Origin: Perognathus longimembris pacificus
Taxonomy: Eukaryota; Chordata; Mammalia; Rodentia; Heteromyidae
Direction of reading: 5' to 3'
Assembly: GCF_023159225.1 (NCBI RefSeq)
Contig: NC_063171.1
Span: 6,038,386 to 6,102,385, forward strand
DNA length: 64,000 bases
Positions 32,469 through 44,209 of this stretch are shown one piece after another. Positions within the stretch are counted from its first letter, which is position 1. Every line of letters starts with the position of its first letter. The notes beneath the pieces are model-generated. The model searched no databases and was not told the DNA's origin. It saw nothing but the letters and a program-made list of their open reading frames with translations. The position numbers and the translations under genes were made by a program.

Positions 32469-33343
32469 TTTGTTTCAATTTTTCTTTTTTATTTACTTTT
32501 CTATTTTAATTATTAAGTTGTTGCACAAAGTGGTTATAATTCTTTAAAAAATTATTTTAAATTAAATTTTATTGACCAGGTGATATGCAGAGGGGGTACA
32601 GTTACATAATAAGTTAGTGAGTACATTTCTTGTCATATTTATTACACCCTCCCTCATTTTTCTTTCCTTTCCCTAGTTCACGTAAGCATATATACAATAT
32701 CCAGTGTACCAAAATCATATACAGTAACCACATGGGGTATGCCAAAGGTAGTTTACCTGGTACATTAAATATAATGACAACAGTAAAATTCTCCTGTTTC
32801 CTTCTCTTGGAGTTCATTTTGCTTAGCCTCATCTTATATAATCATATGTACATAGCTGTTGAGCTACTGTGATCCTCTGATAGGTCTATCCTAGACCTTT
32901 TTATATTTGTTTAGTAATTGTTTGGTTTTAGATACATAATGTAAAGTCGCTGACCCAAACATGTGGAAATACCATTGGAAAAGAAGTTTGTTATTTTACA
33001 GACCTGATCTCCACTGTTCTCCCCTGCCCCTCCCTAACAATTATATATTAAGGAGACCATGCACCTTTGTTCTCTGTGTTCTAGGCTTTTCTCACTCAAT
33101 ATTATTTGTTCAAGATCTGACCATTTCACCGCGAATACCATTATTTTATCATTTCTAATTGCTATGTAGTATTCCATTGTGTGCAGGTACCACATTTTTT
33201 TGATCCATTCACCTGTAGTGGGACATGTGGGTTGTTTCCATATTTTGGCTATTGTGAATTGTGCAGCAATAAACATGGATGTGCAGATGTCTTTATGGTA
33301 TTCTGGGACCTGTTGTTCAGGATAGATGCCTAGGAGTGGTATG
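32469..33343 (-). mobile_element. 5'-truncated L1, reverse strand
   Basis: Tail at left (T-rich, 32462-32520), 5' break at 33343. It is flanked by ccagcctgacttttt at 32454-32468 and 33344-33358. The 3' UTR text 'gtacagttacataataag' and the ORF2 end are recognisable. Confidence 0.9.
33034..33342 (-). pseudogene. L1 ORF2 C-terminal tip
   Basis: About 103 codons of L1 sequence in a longer reverse frame: '[13 protein letters not shown]', '[19 protein letters not shown]', '[10 protein letters not shown]', then the natural stop. The frame's upstream part is SINE sequence. The family position is the same as the ends of the 18281 and 30584 copies. Confidence 0.92.
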
Positions 33344-33358
33344 CCAGCCTGACTTTTT

Positions 33359-33478
33359 GTTGGTTGGTTACAAATGGTATCACATAAACATTTTCTGTCT
33401 GAGCTGGCTTTAAACTGCAATCCTCCTGATCTCAGCCTCCTAAGTAGCTAAAGGTGTGGGCCACCAGCACCAGGTAAA
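33359..33478 (-). repeat. right remainder of the host composite SINE
   Basis: 'gatctcagcctcctaagtag', 'gtgggccaccagcacc'; continuous with about 32195-32229 after removal of two nested insertions. Confidence 0.75.
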
Positions 33479-33589
33479 TTCAATCCCTTTTACTGCTCCT
33501 TCTTCGAAAAGATGAAATACAGATTTCCTAGATATGAGAAAACTAATTTTTTTGCTAGCAAACATGTCTTTTTTTCTTTTCTTTTGTTT

Positions 33590-33594
<5 letters not shown>

Positions 33595-33639
<45 letters not shown>

Positions 33640-33760
33640 GTTTTTCTTTGCCAGTCGTGGGCCTTGGACTCAGGGCCTGAGCACTGTCCCTGGCTTCCTT
33701 TTGCTCAAGGGTAGCACTCTGCCACTTGAGCCACAGTGCCATCTCTGGCTGTTTACAAGT
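33595..33760 (-). repeat. (GT)n microsatellite plus Geo monomer
   Basis: (GT)n at 33595-33639 abuts the tail side of a reverse Geo half-unit ('ttgccagtcgtgggccttgg' to 'cacagtgccatctctggc'). There is no ID half and no clear duplication. Confidence 0.85.
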
Positions 33761-33814
33761 ATTGTCTGTTCAAGTCATGGCTTTCTTTTTATTTTCTTTC
33801 TTTCTTTCTTTCTT

Positions 33815-34023
33815 TTTTTTTTTTTTTTTTGGCCAGTCCTGGGCCTTGGACTCAGGGCCTGAGCACTGTCCCTGGCTTCTTCCCGCTCAAGGCTAGCACT
33901 CTGCCACTTGAGCCACAGCACCGCTTCTGGCCGTTTTCTGTATATGTGGTGCTGGGGAATCGAACCTAGGGCCTCGTGTATCCGAGGCAGGCACTCTTGC
34001 CACTAGGCTATATCCCCAGCCCC
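33815..34023 (-). repeat. IDL-Geo dimeric SINE
   Basis: Reverse dimer with CTTT/T tail, very close to the copy at 38085-38294 ('gcctcgtgtatccgaggcag' is shared), suggesting one subfamily. Confidence 0.95.
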
Positions 34024-34039
34024 ATTTTCTTTCTTTTTA

Positions 34040-34275
34040 TTTGTTGGTGATGGGGCTTGATATTGGGGGTGTGGGTGCTGTCCCTGAGCTTTTGTTCTCA
34101 AGGCTAATGCTCTACCACTTTGAGCCACAGCTCCACTTCTGGTTTTTTAGTAGTTAATTGGTGATTAGAGTCTCTGAGACTTTCCTGCCTGGGCTGGCTT
34201 TATACCTCCATACTCAGGTCTCAGCCCCCTGAATAGCTAGGATTACAGGCATGAGCCACTAGAGCCTGACCTTTT
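34040..34275 (-). repeat. B1-like/Geo composite SINE
   Basis: 'agtagttaattggtgattag', 'ggattacaggcatgagccac'. Confidence 0.85.
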
Positions 34276-34289
34276 CTTTTCCTTTATTT

Positions 34290-34495
34290 TTTATTTATTT
34301 ATTTTTGCCAGTCCTGGGGCTTCAACTCAGGGCCTGAGCACTGTCCCTGGCTTCTTTTTGCTAAAGGCTAGCACTCTGCCACTTGAGCCACAGTGCCACT
34401 TCTGGATTTTTCTGTGTATGTGGTGCTGGGAATTGAACCCAGGGCCTCATATATGAGGCAAGCACTCTTGCCACTAGACCATATTCCCAGCCCTC
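34290..34495 (-). repeat. IDL-Geo dimeric SINE
   Basis: Reverse dimer from 'tttgccagtcctggggcttc' to 'ccatattcccagccc'. Confidence 0.93.
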
Positions 34496-34579
34496 TTTTC
34501 CTTTAAAAAAAAATTCAGCCTCCCTTCCTTCCTTCCCTTTCTTTCTTTCCTTCCTTCCCCTCTTCCTTCCTTTGTTTAC

Positions 34580-34804
34580 TTTTGGGAGGGGTCAGTAGCA
34601 GAGTTTGAGTTCATGTCCTTAAGCTTGCTCAGCTTGCTCACTCTTGGCTGACATTTCACTACTTGAATCATGCCTCTAGACTAGCGTTTTGCTAGTTAAT
34701 TGGAAACCAAGTGTCACAGAATTTTCCGCCTAGGCTGGGTTCAAACATGGTCTCAGCTTTCTGAGTAGTTAGGATTTCAGGTGTGAGCCACTGGTGCCTG
34801 GCTT
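34580..34804 (-). repeat. B1-like/Geo composite SINE
   Basis: Old reverse copy ('gctagttaattggaaaccaa', 'gtgagccactggtgcctggc'), with TTCC-rich sequence to its left (34515-34580). Confidence 0.8.
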
Positions 34805-34945
34805 CATATATGTGCATGTGTGTATGTATATGTATATATATATATATATATACACTTATATGTACACACATATACATACATATGTGTGTATATATACACA
34901 TACATATATACATATATGTGTATATATATACACATAGAAATACAT
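34805..34945. repeat. (TATA/CATA/TGTA)n microsatellite
   Basis: Complex AT-rich repeat with alternating purine-pyrimidine steps. Confidence 0.9.
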
Positions 34946-35321
34946 GGATATGAATTCCCAGAAGTGAATTTGCTGAATCATGAATAATGCCACATGTTTT
35001 GTTTTATTTTTGTGTTGTTGAGGCTTGCTCTCAGGGCCTCTAGTTTGCCAGCCCTGACTTTCAGTATTCTCTTATCCTACTTCTCCTCCTCTCTCTATGC
35101 CATCACCACTTTCTTTCCCCTCGCATTCTCCCTCTCCTACCGCTGCACTAATTCTGCCATTAATTTACACTCCCAGCCCAGACAGCTTCTCTGAAACGCT
35201 ATTTTATTTCAATTCAGAGTACACTTTTCAACTCAAAGTACACTTGTGCGAAAGTGAAATATTTTTGGGAAGTTGCCTTCTGTCCTCCAAAATTTGACAA
35301 GCCCAAAGAAAATACAATTTC

Positions 35322-35518
35322 TTTTCCAGTCCCGGGGCTTGAACTCAGGGCCTGAGCACTGTCCCTGGCTTCTTTTTGCTCAAGGCTAGTAGCACTCTGC
35401 CTCTTGAGCCATATCGCCACTTCCAGCTTTTTCTATACATGTGGTGCTGAGGAATCAAACACAGGGCTTCATGTATACAGGACAAGCACTTTTACCACTA
35501 GGCCAAATCCCCAGCCCC
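35322..35518 (-). repeat. IDL-Geo dimeric SINE
   Basis: Reverse dimer ending 'ccaaatccccagcccc'. Imperfect flanking repeat aaatacaat/aaattacaat. Confidence 0.9.
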
Positions 35519-35859
35519 CAAATTACAATATTTTAAGATGATATAATAACAGTAGATAGAGAAGCCTCATTAGTCCAACTCAAGTGGATAATGATGTTTT
35601 ATTCATGTCAATGGGCCAGGAAGACCCTTCTATAATGGGGCAGTTGGAAAGGTACAGGCAGTTTAGGGCCTGGTTCAAACCATTGGCCAATCTCAGTCTC
35701 GATATAAATTGAAATTGTGAAGTGCTTCTGGCTTAAATTGGCAAAAGACAGTCAGGCCACCTGGTGGGCTAAGAGATCAGATAACCACCTTCTTTCCCCA
35801 GCTGAAGGTATTCAAAAGGTAAAGTGAAAATTTAAAATGCTCCTGTCAAAATTGGGCTA

Positions 35860-37030
35860 AAGAGTCAAGTACTGGGTGGGCTCAATTTAGCTCTAGGGGA
35901 CCCCTACCCAGCTTTTTTCAACCGAAAACTATTTGGTGTTCCAAAATGCCTTGCTAACAGAAGCAAGCCCTCGTAAATGAGGCCATAGAATGCCAAAGTC
36001 ATTTGTTAAAAAAAGTTTTGTCTTAAATCTTGGTGATTTGCAAGATTGGCAAAAAATACCTCTTGCCACTGGAAAACGTACGGCCCATATTTATTTTGCC
36101 TGTTTTAGGATCTTTGTGCAAATGTATGTGAGTGTGAGTGTGTGTGTGTGAGTGTGAACATATTCAATTAAAACTGTCAGTCTGATGTAAAAATGGTTGA
36201 GTTTCAGTTCAAACTCCAAATAGGTGATCAAGTTTGGGTGTTACCAATGTTTTAAAGGATTTTTTGCATTGCTTTAAAGAGGAATTATAGGTTAAACAAA
36301 ACATTTCTTTAATTTGCAGTTGCAAAATAGTGGTATCTTAATGTGTTAGGCTGTTTGCACTATAATCAAGTTATCTGGCTTAGCAAAAGGCTTTGGGAAT
36401 TTGAAACTTATTTCCCTCCACTGTTTACAAATTTAAGGCTAAATGTCAGAAATTTGGATATTAATGTTTATCACTGTTAAAGAACTGCTTCGGGTTTCTC
36501 ACTCAGAGATCCAAAGGAAAGGACAGGAAACCTTAGGATGGGCCTGTGTTCCCATCTTCAGGGTGGAGGGATGAATTGGCAAAGGTGCAGCTTAGCTGGT
36601 CCATGCATGGTGAGACAGGCCCCAGGGGGGAGTCCACACGTGGTGTAAAAAGAGTAAGCTGGTACAAAGGCAGTTAATGAAGCCCTAAGAAGTCAGATGG
36701 GTAAATGTCTATTCTGTAGGACAGGCCAGTGGAGGCTTATTTTTGTCTGTCCCTTGCTGATGGACATTGGAAACCTGAGCGTAAAATGGGCAATGTGATG
36801 ATTTGTTTGGTATTTCTAAAACTGCCCGTGGGATGTATTAAAAATTGGAAAAGTCTTAAAAAGAGGGTTAAAAAGTTTACCTGTATGATGTAATTTAATT
36901 TCTATCCAATTTTGCAATTTGGATGTATTTTTTTTTAAAGCAAAGATGCTAAGTCTGGATCCTTTTGTTTGTAATTCTGGTGCTCGTAATTCTTGCATAA
37001 GGATTCTTGATAATTCTAGATAGGGATTCT
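35860..37030 (+). mobile_element. fragment of the outer-type provirus interior
   Basis: Collinear with 17080-18190: 'ggggacccctacccagc', 'ttatttggtgt'-like text, 'attggcaaaaaatacctctt', the GT-rich stretch (36123-36152), 'aaaggacaggaaa' and 'acaggccagtggaggc'. The L1 present at 18281 is absent. No LTR was found next to it, so it is an isolated interior fragment, without coding potential. Confidence 0.85.
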
Positions 37031-37249
37031 TAGAAGGGAAATATGATTAATATTTTATATGATTATAATACAACTGAAATGCAATTATACTTTGGCTTGA
37101 ATTTGAAAGTATTTCCTATTAGGTGATTATTCTTTTTTTCTATTTGTACAATTTTTTATGTAACTCACAAAACAGTGCTTAGGTGATTATTTTTGATGGC
37201 TTAAAATTTTTCTTCTCATACATTGAAAGTCATTCCTTGGTCTTTTTAA

Positions 37250-38560
37250 AATCTCTTTTTAACACTTTATTGAAAACATGATGTACAGAGGGATAACAGT
37301 TACAGAAGGTAATGAGTATATTTCTTGTCAAACACTGTTATGCTGCCCCTCATTTATTCCCACTTTCCCTTGCCCCTGAGTACCTTCCCCACAAATTGTA
37401 AAGTTCATTTCCAACAAAATGTCTTGTGACTATCATTGTTGCATTAGTTCACCCTCTGTCCTATGTCTCAACATTCTTTACTTCCTCAAATTAGATAACA
37501 AATATACAACACACAGGGCACCAAATAAATAAACAAACAAACAACAGTGACAACAGGTGATAAACCAAATGGGGAAAAAATGAAAGGAAACAGACATCAC
37601 TTCACACAGTACAAAAAAAACCCCCACAGTACACACACAAAAAAGCCCCTCTCTAATCTTGGAGCTCATTTCAGTTAGCATCATTTTATATGGTCATAGG
37701 TACATAGCTATTGAGCTATTGTGATCCTCTGCTAGGACTATCCTAGGCATATACCAATCATTACAACAGAAGGAAGCCATGGAGACTGTGTTGCTTTGGT
37801 TCTGGCCTACTTCACTTAATAAGGTTTTTTTTCCAAGTCTTTCCATTTCCTTATGAACAGGGCAATGTCCTTCTTTCTGATGGAAGCATAGAATTCCATT
37901 GTGCATACATGCCACACTTGCTTGATCCATTCATTATCTACTGAGAAGAATCTAGGTTGGTTCCATATCTTGGTAATGCTATGGTAAATAATGCTGCAGT
38001 GAACATAGCTGTTTGTGATTACTTGGGTAAATGCCCAGGAATGGGGTTGCTGGGTCACAGGGGAGCTTTCTGTTTAGCCTTTTTTTTTTTTTTTTTTTTG
38101 GCCAGTCCTGGGCCTTGGACTCAGGGCCTGAGCACTGTCCCTGGCTTCTTCCCGCTCAAGGCTAGCACTCTGCCTCTTGAGCCACAGCGCCGCTTCTGGC
38201 CGTTTTTTTCTGTATATGTGGTGCTGGGGAATCGAACCTAGGGCCTCGTGTATCCGAGGCAGGCACTCTTGCCACTAGGCTATATCCCCAGCCCTCTGTT
38301 TAGCCTTTTGAGGAACCTCTATAGTGCTATCCAGATTGGTTGAAAGAGTTTGCACTCCCACCAACAGTGTAGGGGGGTTCCCTTTTGGCCACACCCCTGC
38401 CAGTATCTGTTATTTCTATTTTTCATAATGGCACTTCTAACTGGGGTATGGTGGAATCTCAATGTCGTTTTGATTTGCATTTGTTTTATAGCCAGAGATG
38501 TCAAACATCTCTTCATGTGTCTACTGGATACTCTTATTTTCTCTCCAGAGAAATCTCTTC
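37250..38560 (-). mobile_element. old L1 fragment, reverse strand, interrupted by a SINE
   Basis: 3' UTR text at 37265-37330. ORF2 pieces on the reverse strand: about 37816-38058 ('MEFYASIRKKDIALFIRKWKD') and about 38319-38560 ('[17 protein letters not shown]', '[15 protein letters not shown]'). Frameshifts and the SINE at 38085 break it. Confidence 0.9.
38085..38294 (-). repeat. IDL-Geo dimeric SINE in L1
   Basis: Reverse dimer flanked by the exact 15-bp duplication tctgtttagcctttt (38070-38084 region and 38295-38309). Confidence 0.95.
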
Positions 38561-38561
38561 T

Positions 38562-39127
38562 GGGGCTGCGGGAAGCAGCAGCCACCACCGCGTCGCAGCT
38601 ATAGCCACTGCCGCCGCCGCCTCCTCCAGGGCCACGTCATAACTGAAGAGAGGACTGGGAGGAGCCCAGAGGAGCGGCTGCCCAAGGGGCGGGGAGAGCT
38701 TGCTCAGCGGCTGCGGTATCCTCCAGGGCAGGTGGGGGCTGTGCGCACCACGCACCACTGCGAGGGGAGGCATCTGTTCACCACGAGGACCTCGAAACGC
38801 CAGACCAGACAGATGGAGAAGTTGCCTCACCGCCCAGGCCGGTGGAGAAGGACCTAGCAGAGGAACCCGTGGGGTTGGCCAGGGAGACATTTGGCAAATG
38901 GCTGAGTGAGTGAGTGCCTCTCTCCAATGGCACTAGGGGAGCTTGGAAATGATGGAGGTGAAGATGAGAGCTGTGAGGCCCCCCAACCCTCTAGCCGGGA
39001 AGGGAAATGGGTGCGGCTTGAGTGCAGAGTCACCAGGCCTGACAACTACTTGTGAACAATTTTTTACAGTTTGCAAGTTTACTAGCGATGTTGCTGTCCT
39101 GGAAAATAAATTCGTTTAAAAAAAAAT
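38562..39127 (+). pseudogene. GC-rich retrocopy-like segment of unknown source
   Basis: An abrupt change to GC- and CpG-rich DNA occurs at 38562, next to the broken L1. It ends with AATAAA (39106-39111) followed 8 bases later by a 9-A run, like the 3' end of an mRNA. One plus frame is open from about 38650 to a TGA at 38911 without an ATG ('EDLETPDQTDGEVASPP' and 'ETFGKWLSE' lie in it); other frames are also open, as expected for GC-rich DNA. I do not recognise the parent gene. No convincing target duplication was found (aaatctctt against aaaatctta at best), so it may be a processed pseudogene or simply a CpG-rich segment. Confidence 0.4.
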
Positions 39128-39445
39128 CTTAGGGAATGTTATGTAGTCCTCCAGGACTAGATATTTTGAAAGGACTGCGACCCTCAAAATTATGTGTTGA
39201 ACCTGTCCTGCTGAGTAGTGTGAGCATGAGACTAAAGCAGCAGCAAGGTAGGTAAACAGAAGCAGATTCCCCAGCTCTGAGGTGGGCTTGGAAGCTGCTG
39301 TAGTGGACAGTGTGAGTCTCCACTTGAGGTAGGGGAACAGGAACAGGTGTATAATAGACAAAGTCAGGAAGCTCCGGGTTTCTGCACTCCCACCACCACG
39401 TATGTGCAAGCATTAGGCCAGGGAAACTTCTAATGAGTAATTTTT

Positions 39446-39657
39446 TTTCCTTTTTTTTTTTTTTTGGGCAGTCCTGGGGCTTGGACTCAGGGCCTGAGCA
39501 TTGTCCCTGGCTTTTTTTTTGCTCAAGGCTAGCACTCTGCCACTTGAACCACAGTGCCACTTCTGGCCATTTCCTATATATGTGGTGCTGGGGAATTGAA
39601 CCCAGGGCTTCATGCATGCAAGGCAAGCACTCTACCACTAAGCCACATTCCCAGCCC
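39446..39657 (-). repeat. IDL-Geo dimeric SINE
   Basis: Reverse dimer, with the near-perfect flanking repeat ctaatgagtaattt/ctaaagagtaattt. Confidence 0.93.
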
Positions 39658-40133
39658 TCTAAAGAGTAATTTAACAACTGGTTGCTTTTTTTAAAAAATT
39701 AAAATGCTGCAGGAAACGTGGATGGAAAGGGAGAGGAGAAAGATGCTGTGAAAGTTGCCCCTGACCCTATTGCCTTCCACCTAAAGTTCCAAAAGCCAGT
39801 CTGAGCATTCTGCCTTAATTGCCCTAGACTTGACTGTCTCTATGTGACCATCATCCCCAATTATATTCGCAGAGAATCAGATCAATAGTCAATGGCAGCA
39901 GAATCTTGTGGGTTTTTTTTTTTCTTTCTTTCTTTTTTCTTTTGGCAGTCGTCCAGTTTTGTTCCTGTTTTGACACTGAGGAGAAATTAAAGGAGTAAGA
40001 CACAAATTTAGACTTTTGTGAAGCTGAGCATCACAGTTTAACTTTGTGAGCTTGGAATGAAAAGAATGCACCCAGCAGAACTGTGTCACCCAGTGAACAC
40101 CTCCAAAATGTATGCCCCACAAGAGTTTTTTTT

Positions 40134-40326
40134 TGCCAGTCCAGGGGCTTGGACTCAAGGCCTGAGCACTGTCCCTGGCTTCTTTTTGCTTAAGGCTAGC
40201 ACTCTGCCACTTGAGCTATAGCGCCACCTGTGGCCATTTTCTGTATATGCGGTGCTGGGGAATTGAACCCAGGGCTTCATGTATATGAGGCAAGCACTCT
40301 TGCCACTAGGCCATATTCCCAGCCTA
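40134..40326 (-). repeat. IDL-Geo dimeric SINE
   Basis: Reverse dimer flanked by ccacaagagtttttttt (40117-40133 and 40327-40343). Confidence 0.95.
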
Positions 40327-40376
40327 CCACAAGAGTTTTTTTTAAAGTCCTGTAAGTATAGTTTTTCTAGGAATAG

Positions 40377-40379
<3 letters not shown>

Positions 40380-40418
<39 letters not shown>

Positions 40419-40610
40419 GCCAGTCCTGGGCCTTGGACTCAGGGCCTGAGCACTGTCCCTGGCTTCTTTTTGCTCAAGGCTAACACTCTGCCACTTGAGC
40501 CACAGTGCCACTTCTGGCCGTTTTTCTATATATGTGGTGCTGGGGAATCGAACCCAGGGCTTCATGTATATGAGGCAAGCACTCTTGCCACTAGGCCATA
40601 TTCCCAGCCC
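40380..40610 (-). repeat. IDL-Geo SINE with 38-bp poly-T, at a duplication edge
   Basis: T38 at 40380-40417 is its tail. Its 5' end (40610) coincides with the left edge of the duplicated segment that starts at 40611, and no target duplication is visible. Confidence 0.93.
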
Positions 40611-41034
40611 GCATGTGTTAAATTTTAAAATGTATTTTTTTTGTCATCTTATTTGTCTACCGTTGATGCTCAAATTCATTCCTGTTCCCTGCTCCTCAAT
40701 CTGCATGTAGTTTACAGATGGGGTTAACTTGGACTCACTGAGATACATTTTACCAATTAAGCTATGTGGCTACCTCTTTTTGGAGCCCCTATTCATCTTG
40801 CCTACCACTAAACAGAGTTAGTCCTTAGGGTCTAGGATAGATTTTCTCTTCACTGTTTCTCAAAGCATCTATTAGGGGATCCTTCTCCAAATACCTATCA
40901 TTATCTATAAATGATAGGTTAACCAAGAATGAAATAAAAATATTTCAGAGCAAAGAAAATTACAAATATTTGGGAACTGATTAGGATTGTAGTCTGGAAC
41001 AATGACAATCAAAATAGTATGTTTTGAGGTTTTG

Positions 41035-41245
41035 CTGTATCTCTATATCCATAACTATATCTATACAGCTAAACTATATATAGATATACTATATATGTAT
41101 ATATACTATATATATCTATATATATGCTACATCTATGACATCATATATAGCTATATATGTATAGTCTATATAGTATATGAAGTATATATAAAGCTATAGT
41201 ATATATAAATATTTCTCTATATATCTATATATGTATAGATAGAGA
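41035..41245. repeat. AT-rich (ATAT/CTAT) tract, copy A
   Basis: Imperfect short palindromic ATAT units, paralogous to 51475-51690. Length and phrasing differ between copies, as expected for slippage. Confidence 0.9.
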
Positions 41246-42040
41246 TACAAACATATATGACAAGGGTTATGTCTCAAGTGATAGAGTAGTTACCTAGAAA
41301 GAATAAGGCCTTGAGTTCAAACCCTGGTCGTATGTGTGTACATGTGTGTGTGTGTGTGTGTGTGTACACTTATGCACTCAGGAACACGTACTGAGAATGG
41401 CTTCTGAGGTCTAGTGAATGCTAGGCAAGTAGAATATCTCTACTACTAACCTATTGTTGCAGTTCAACAGTTCTTACTATAGGACTGATACTAATTGTTT
41501 ATATTAGGAAGAAATAGTTGAGTTTTATCAACATAGTTTTATATTTTTTCCTATAGAAGATGAACTAAAAAGAAAGTAAAGATGGAAAAAGAGGAGAAAG
41601 AAGGGAAGGAGAGGAGAAGCAGAACATCCACAGAGGTCAGAACAGCTACCTTCATACTTGAGTCTTGTATCTGGCAAGAGAATTCAAGCAACATCCTAAG
41701 TGTTATGCAAGTTCAGGTGTTTTTTTTTTTTTTTTTTTGAATAGAAAAGGCACTTCCAGAGGCAAAAGTAGGTCATCTCAGAAAAGAGGAGATTGACAAT
41801 CACAAAGTTCAGGCTCAAGGCCAGTCTATAAGGAATGATTCACATGGAATTTGGGAAAGAATTGTTTCAAGAATTATTCTAACTTAAAGTTGAACAAAAT
41901 GAATACAAGGAAGCTGAAAAGTGTTGTTGGGAGTGGGCAGGCGCAGTCAAGTGAAGGAAAGTAGACCAATGGAGGAAGGGTTTGAGAACTGAGTCATTAA
42001 TAGTCAGTGGTATAGGGGAAAATGAAATGGGGATGGGTGG

Positions 42041-42609
42041 TGCTGGGCTCGGGTTGCCTCCCCTGGCGCGGTGGTTCAGGCTCTACTCCAATCGCTCCCT
42101 TTCTCACCCTCTCCCCTGGTCACCCGACCCGCAGGTAAGGCCAGAGTGGAGTGGGGGGCTCAGGAAAGACCTCAGGTGCACGCGGCCTTACGAGATCGCT
42201 TTACCTCCCTCCTTACCTGTGAAGAAAGCCAGGCTTATGCGGATCTTGGAGACGCTTCAAGAGCAAATCTGATTTAATAAGGGAGGGGCTAGCAGCTGAT
42301 ATAGTAGAGGGCGACAAGAGAAGGGGTCATCGACCAGAGAGCTGGCGATAGGCTGGGGAGCTTGTCATAGGACCCCCTCATGAGCTAACGTCACTTGGAT
42401 AGCACCACCCCAGGGGGAAAGCCCACGAGACTGGGGGGCACATGGACTGGCAAGAAAGTTGGGGGGCTGGTTGCAAAGCCAGTTCTTCTGGTTCTGGACC
42501 CAGAGAATTGTGGCCTGCTTCCGCATTCCCCCAGGGCTAGGGGAAGGGCGGCGTCTCAGAAGCGCTCTCCTTTGCCCTTCCCCCTCAAGGCCAAAGCTGA
42601 ACCCCAACA
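42041..42609 (-). mobile_element. solo LTR of class II (ERVK-like) type
   Basis: 569-bp TG...CA unit. On the reverse strand it starts TGTTGGGGTTCAG, has 'ctatatcagctgc' and 'ttattaaatcag' (TATA-like and ATTAAA-type signals) and ends CCCAGCA. It is flanked by ggtgg (42036-42040 and 42610-42614). Copy B has the uninterrupted 'gggatgggtggggttcag', so the insertion and its 5-bp duplication are proved by the empty site. Confidence 0.9.
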
Positions 42610-42825
42610 GGTGGGGTTCAGAAAAATGGGGGAGAATGGTGGATGGTGGAAGCAAGATGCATTGTACTCAAAATCTGACTTGCTGAATTAAAACTTTGTA
42701 CAACCATGTAAGGATAATTAAAATTTTTTTTAAATAATGAAGGAATTCACTAAGCCTATATGATTATGGCCACTTAAGAATTGTCCATAAAGGTATGAGG
42801 GAACATTTATGAAAATAATGAAGCC

Positions 42826-43060
42826 AGGGGTGAGTGGCTCAAGTCTGTAATCCTAGCTATTCAAGAGGCTGAGGTCTGAGGATGACAGTTAAAAGGCAGC
42901 CTGGGCAGGAAAGTCTGTAAAACCCATATCCAATTAACCATCAGAAAGCTCTGGAAGTGGTGATGTGGCCTAAAGTGGTAGAGTGCTAGTCTTCAGTGAA
43001 AAACTCAGGGACAGTGCCCAGGCCCTTGGTCCATATCCCTATGACTAGCACCAAAAATAA
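42826..43060 (+). repeat. B1-like/Geo composite SINE (copy A)
   Basis: 'gagtggctcaagtctgtaat', 'ctgaggatgacagttaaaag', 'atatccctatgactagcacc'; its paralog is 52755-52990. Confidence 0.88.
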
Positions 43061-43617
43061 ATAAATAGAAAGAAAAAAGATATTGGCATGTGAGAGAATG
43101 GGTGATAGAAAGATAAAGAATGAGGAAGAGAAAGCAGAATGAGAATTTCCGCCAGCACTGTTACAGAATGGCAACACGCAGTTGTGGTCATATTCCATGA
43201 CCTTTTGCTGAGACACTGATATGTACCTGTCCATATGTTCAGTACTTGGCTACAAAGATCATAAGATTCTCACTCTGCTTTTTCTTCATTTCTTAGCTAG
43301 ATATAGGAATGCTAAGCACTTTTCTCAATAGGCTAAGCTAGTACTGTCTAGGCAGATTATAATGTAACATATAGTTGAGTCCCTGTCAAAAGTTTCACTA
43401 TTTTCATCTTTGAAGTTGGTGGGTGATGGTGGCTCATGTCTGCAACTTTAGCTATTCAGGAAGTTGAGATCTGAGGATCTATACTAAGAGAAAATCTAGT
43501 GCATTTCTGATTACAATGAGTAATATAGGAAAGATTTCACCTGTTATTTAAGTAACAGATGCATCATTTCTAGCTCCCTAGAATCATTGTATGTATAGTT
43601 TTTCATCATTGATGCCA

Positions 43618-44160
43618 TTAGGGTGTCATTGAGCAAAACATTGACATTCCAAAGTGGTTGAAGAAGTTTAAATTCCACCAACAATGTAGTAGGGTTCCCT
43701 CTTGGCCACATCCCCTCCAACATTTGTTGTTATTAGTTTTCCTGATAATGGCCCTTCTTACTGGGGTGAGGTGGAATCTCAATGTTGTTTTGATTTGCAT
43801 TTCTTTTATGGCCAGTGATGCTGAGCACTACTTCATGTGTCACTTGGCCATTCTCATTTCCTCTTCAAGGAAGTCTCTTTTTAGGTCTTTAGCCCATTTG
43901 TTGATGGGGGAGTTTGTTCTTTGAGGATTTGTTTTGGAGGAATTTAATTTTTTGAGTTGTAAGTATATTTTAGATATGAGGCCTTTGTCTGTTGTATGGC
44001 CGGTAAAGATGAGCTCCCAATCTGTGGGCTTTCTATTTAACTTGCAAGCTATGTCCTTTGCCATGTAGAAGCTCTGCAGTTTGATGCAATCCCCTTTGTC
44101 CAACCTTTCTTTGATTTCTTGTGTTTCTGGGCATTTATTAAGAAAGGAAACAGTCACTAG
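43618..44160 (-). mobile_element. L1 ORF2 fragment, reverse strand
   Basis: Reverse frames give 'KERLDKGDCIKLQSFYMAKD', 'TDKGLISKIYLQLKKLN' and, nearer 43618, '[17 protein letters not shown]' with '[16 protein letters not shown]'. This is the same ORF2 C-terminal region as other copies, frameshifted once. It begins right of duplication copy A. Confidence 0.92.
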
Positions 44161-44209
44161 AGTGAATATATGGCCTTCAGAATTAGCCAGCTAAACATAT
44201 GGCAAGTGA

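Larger units (their letters stand above)
40611..43479 (+). repeat. intrachromosomal duplication, copy A
   Basis: Collinear with copy B (51035-53400), same strand, from 'gcatgtgttaa' to 'agatctgaggatc'. Shared landmarks are 'ttaccaattaagctatgtgg', the ATAT-rich tract (41035-41245), a GT repeat (41341-41366), 'aggaagctgaaaagtgttgt' and two composite SINEs (42826-43060, 43425-). Copy A has a 569-bp LTR insertion (42041-42609) and lacks about 48 bp present in B near 52245-52292. Confidence 0.93.

Noticed and set aside
38550..39135. target duplication for the GC-rich retrocopy-like segment
   Set aside because: The best flanking match is short and imperfect (aaatctctt against aaaatctta), not better than chance next to an A run.
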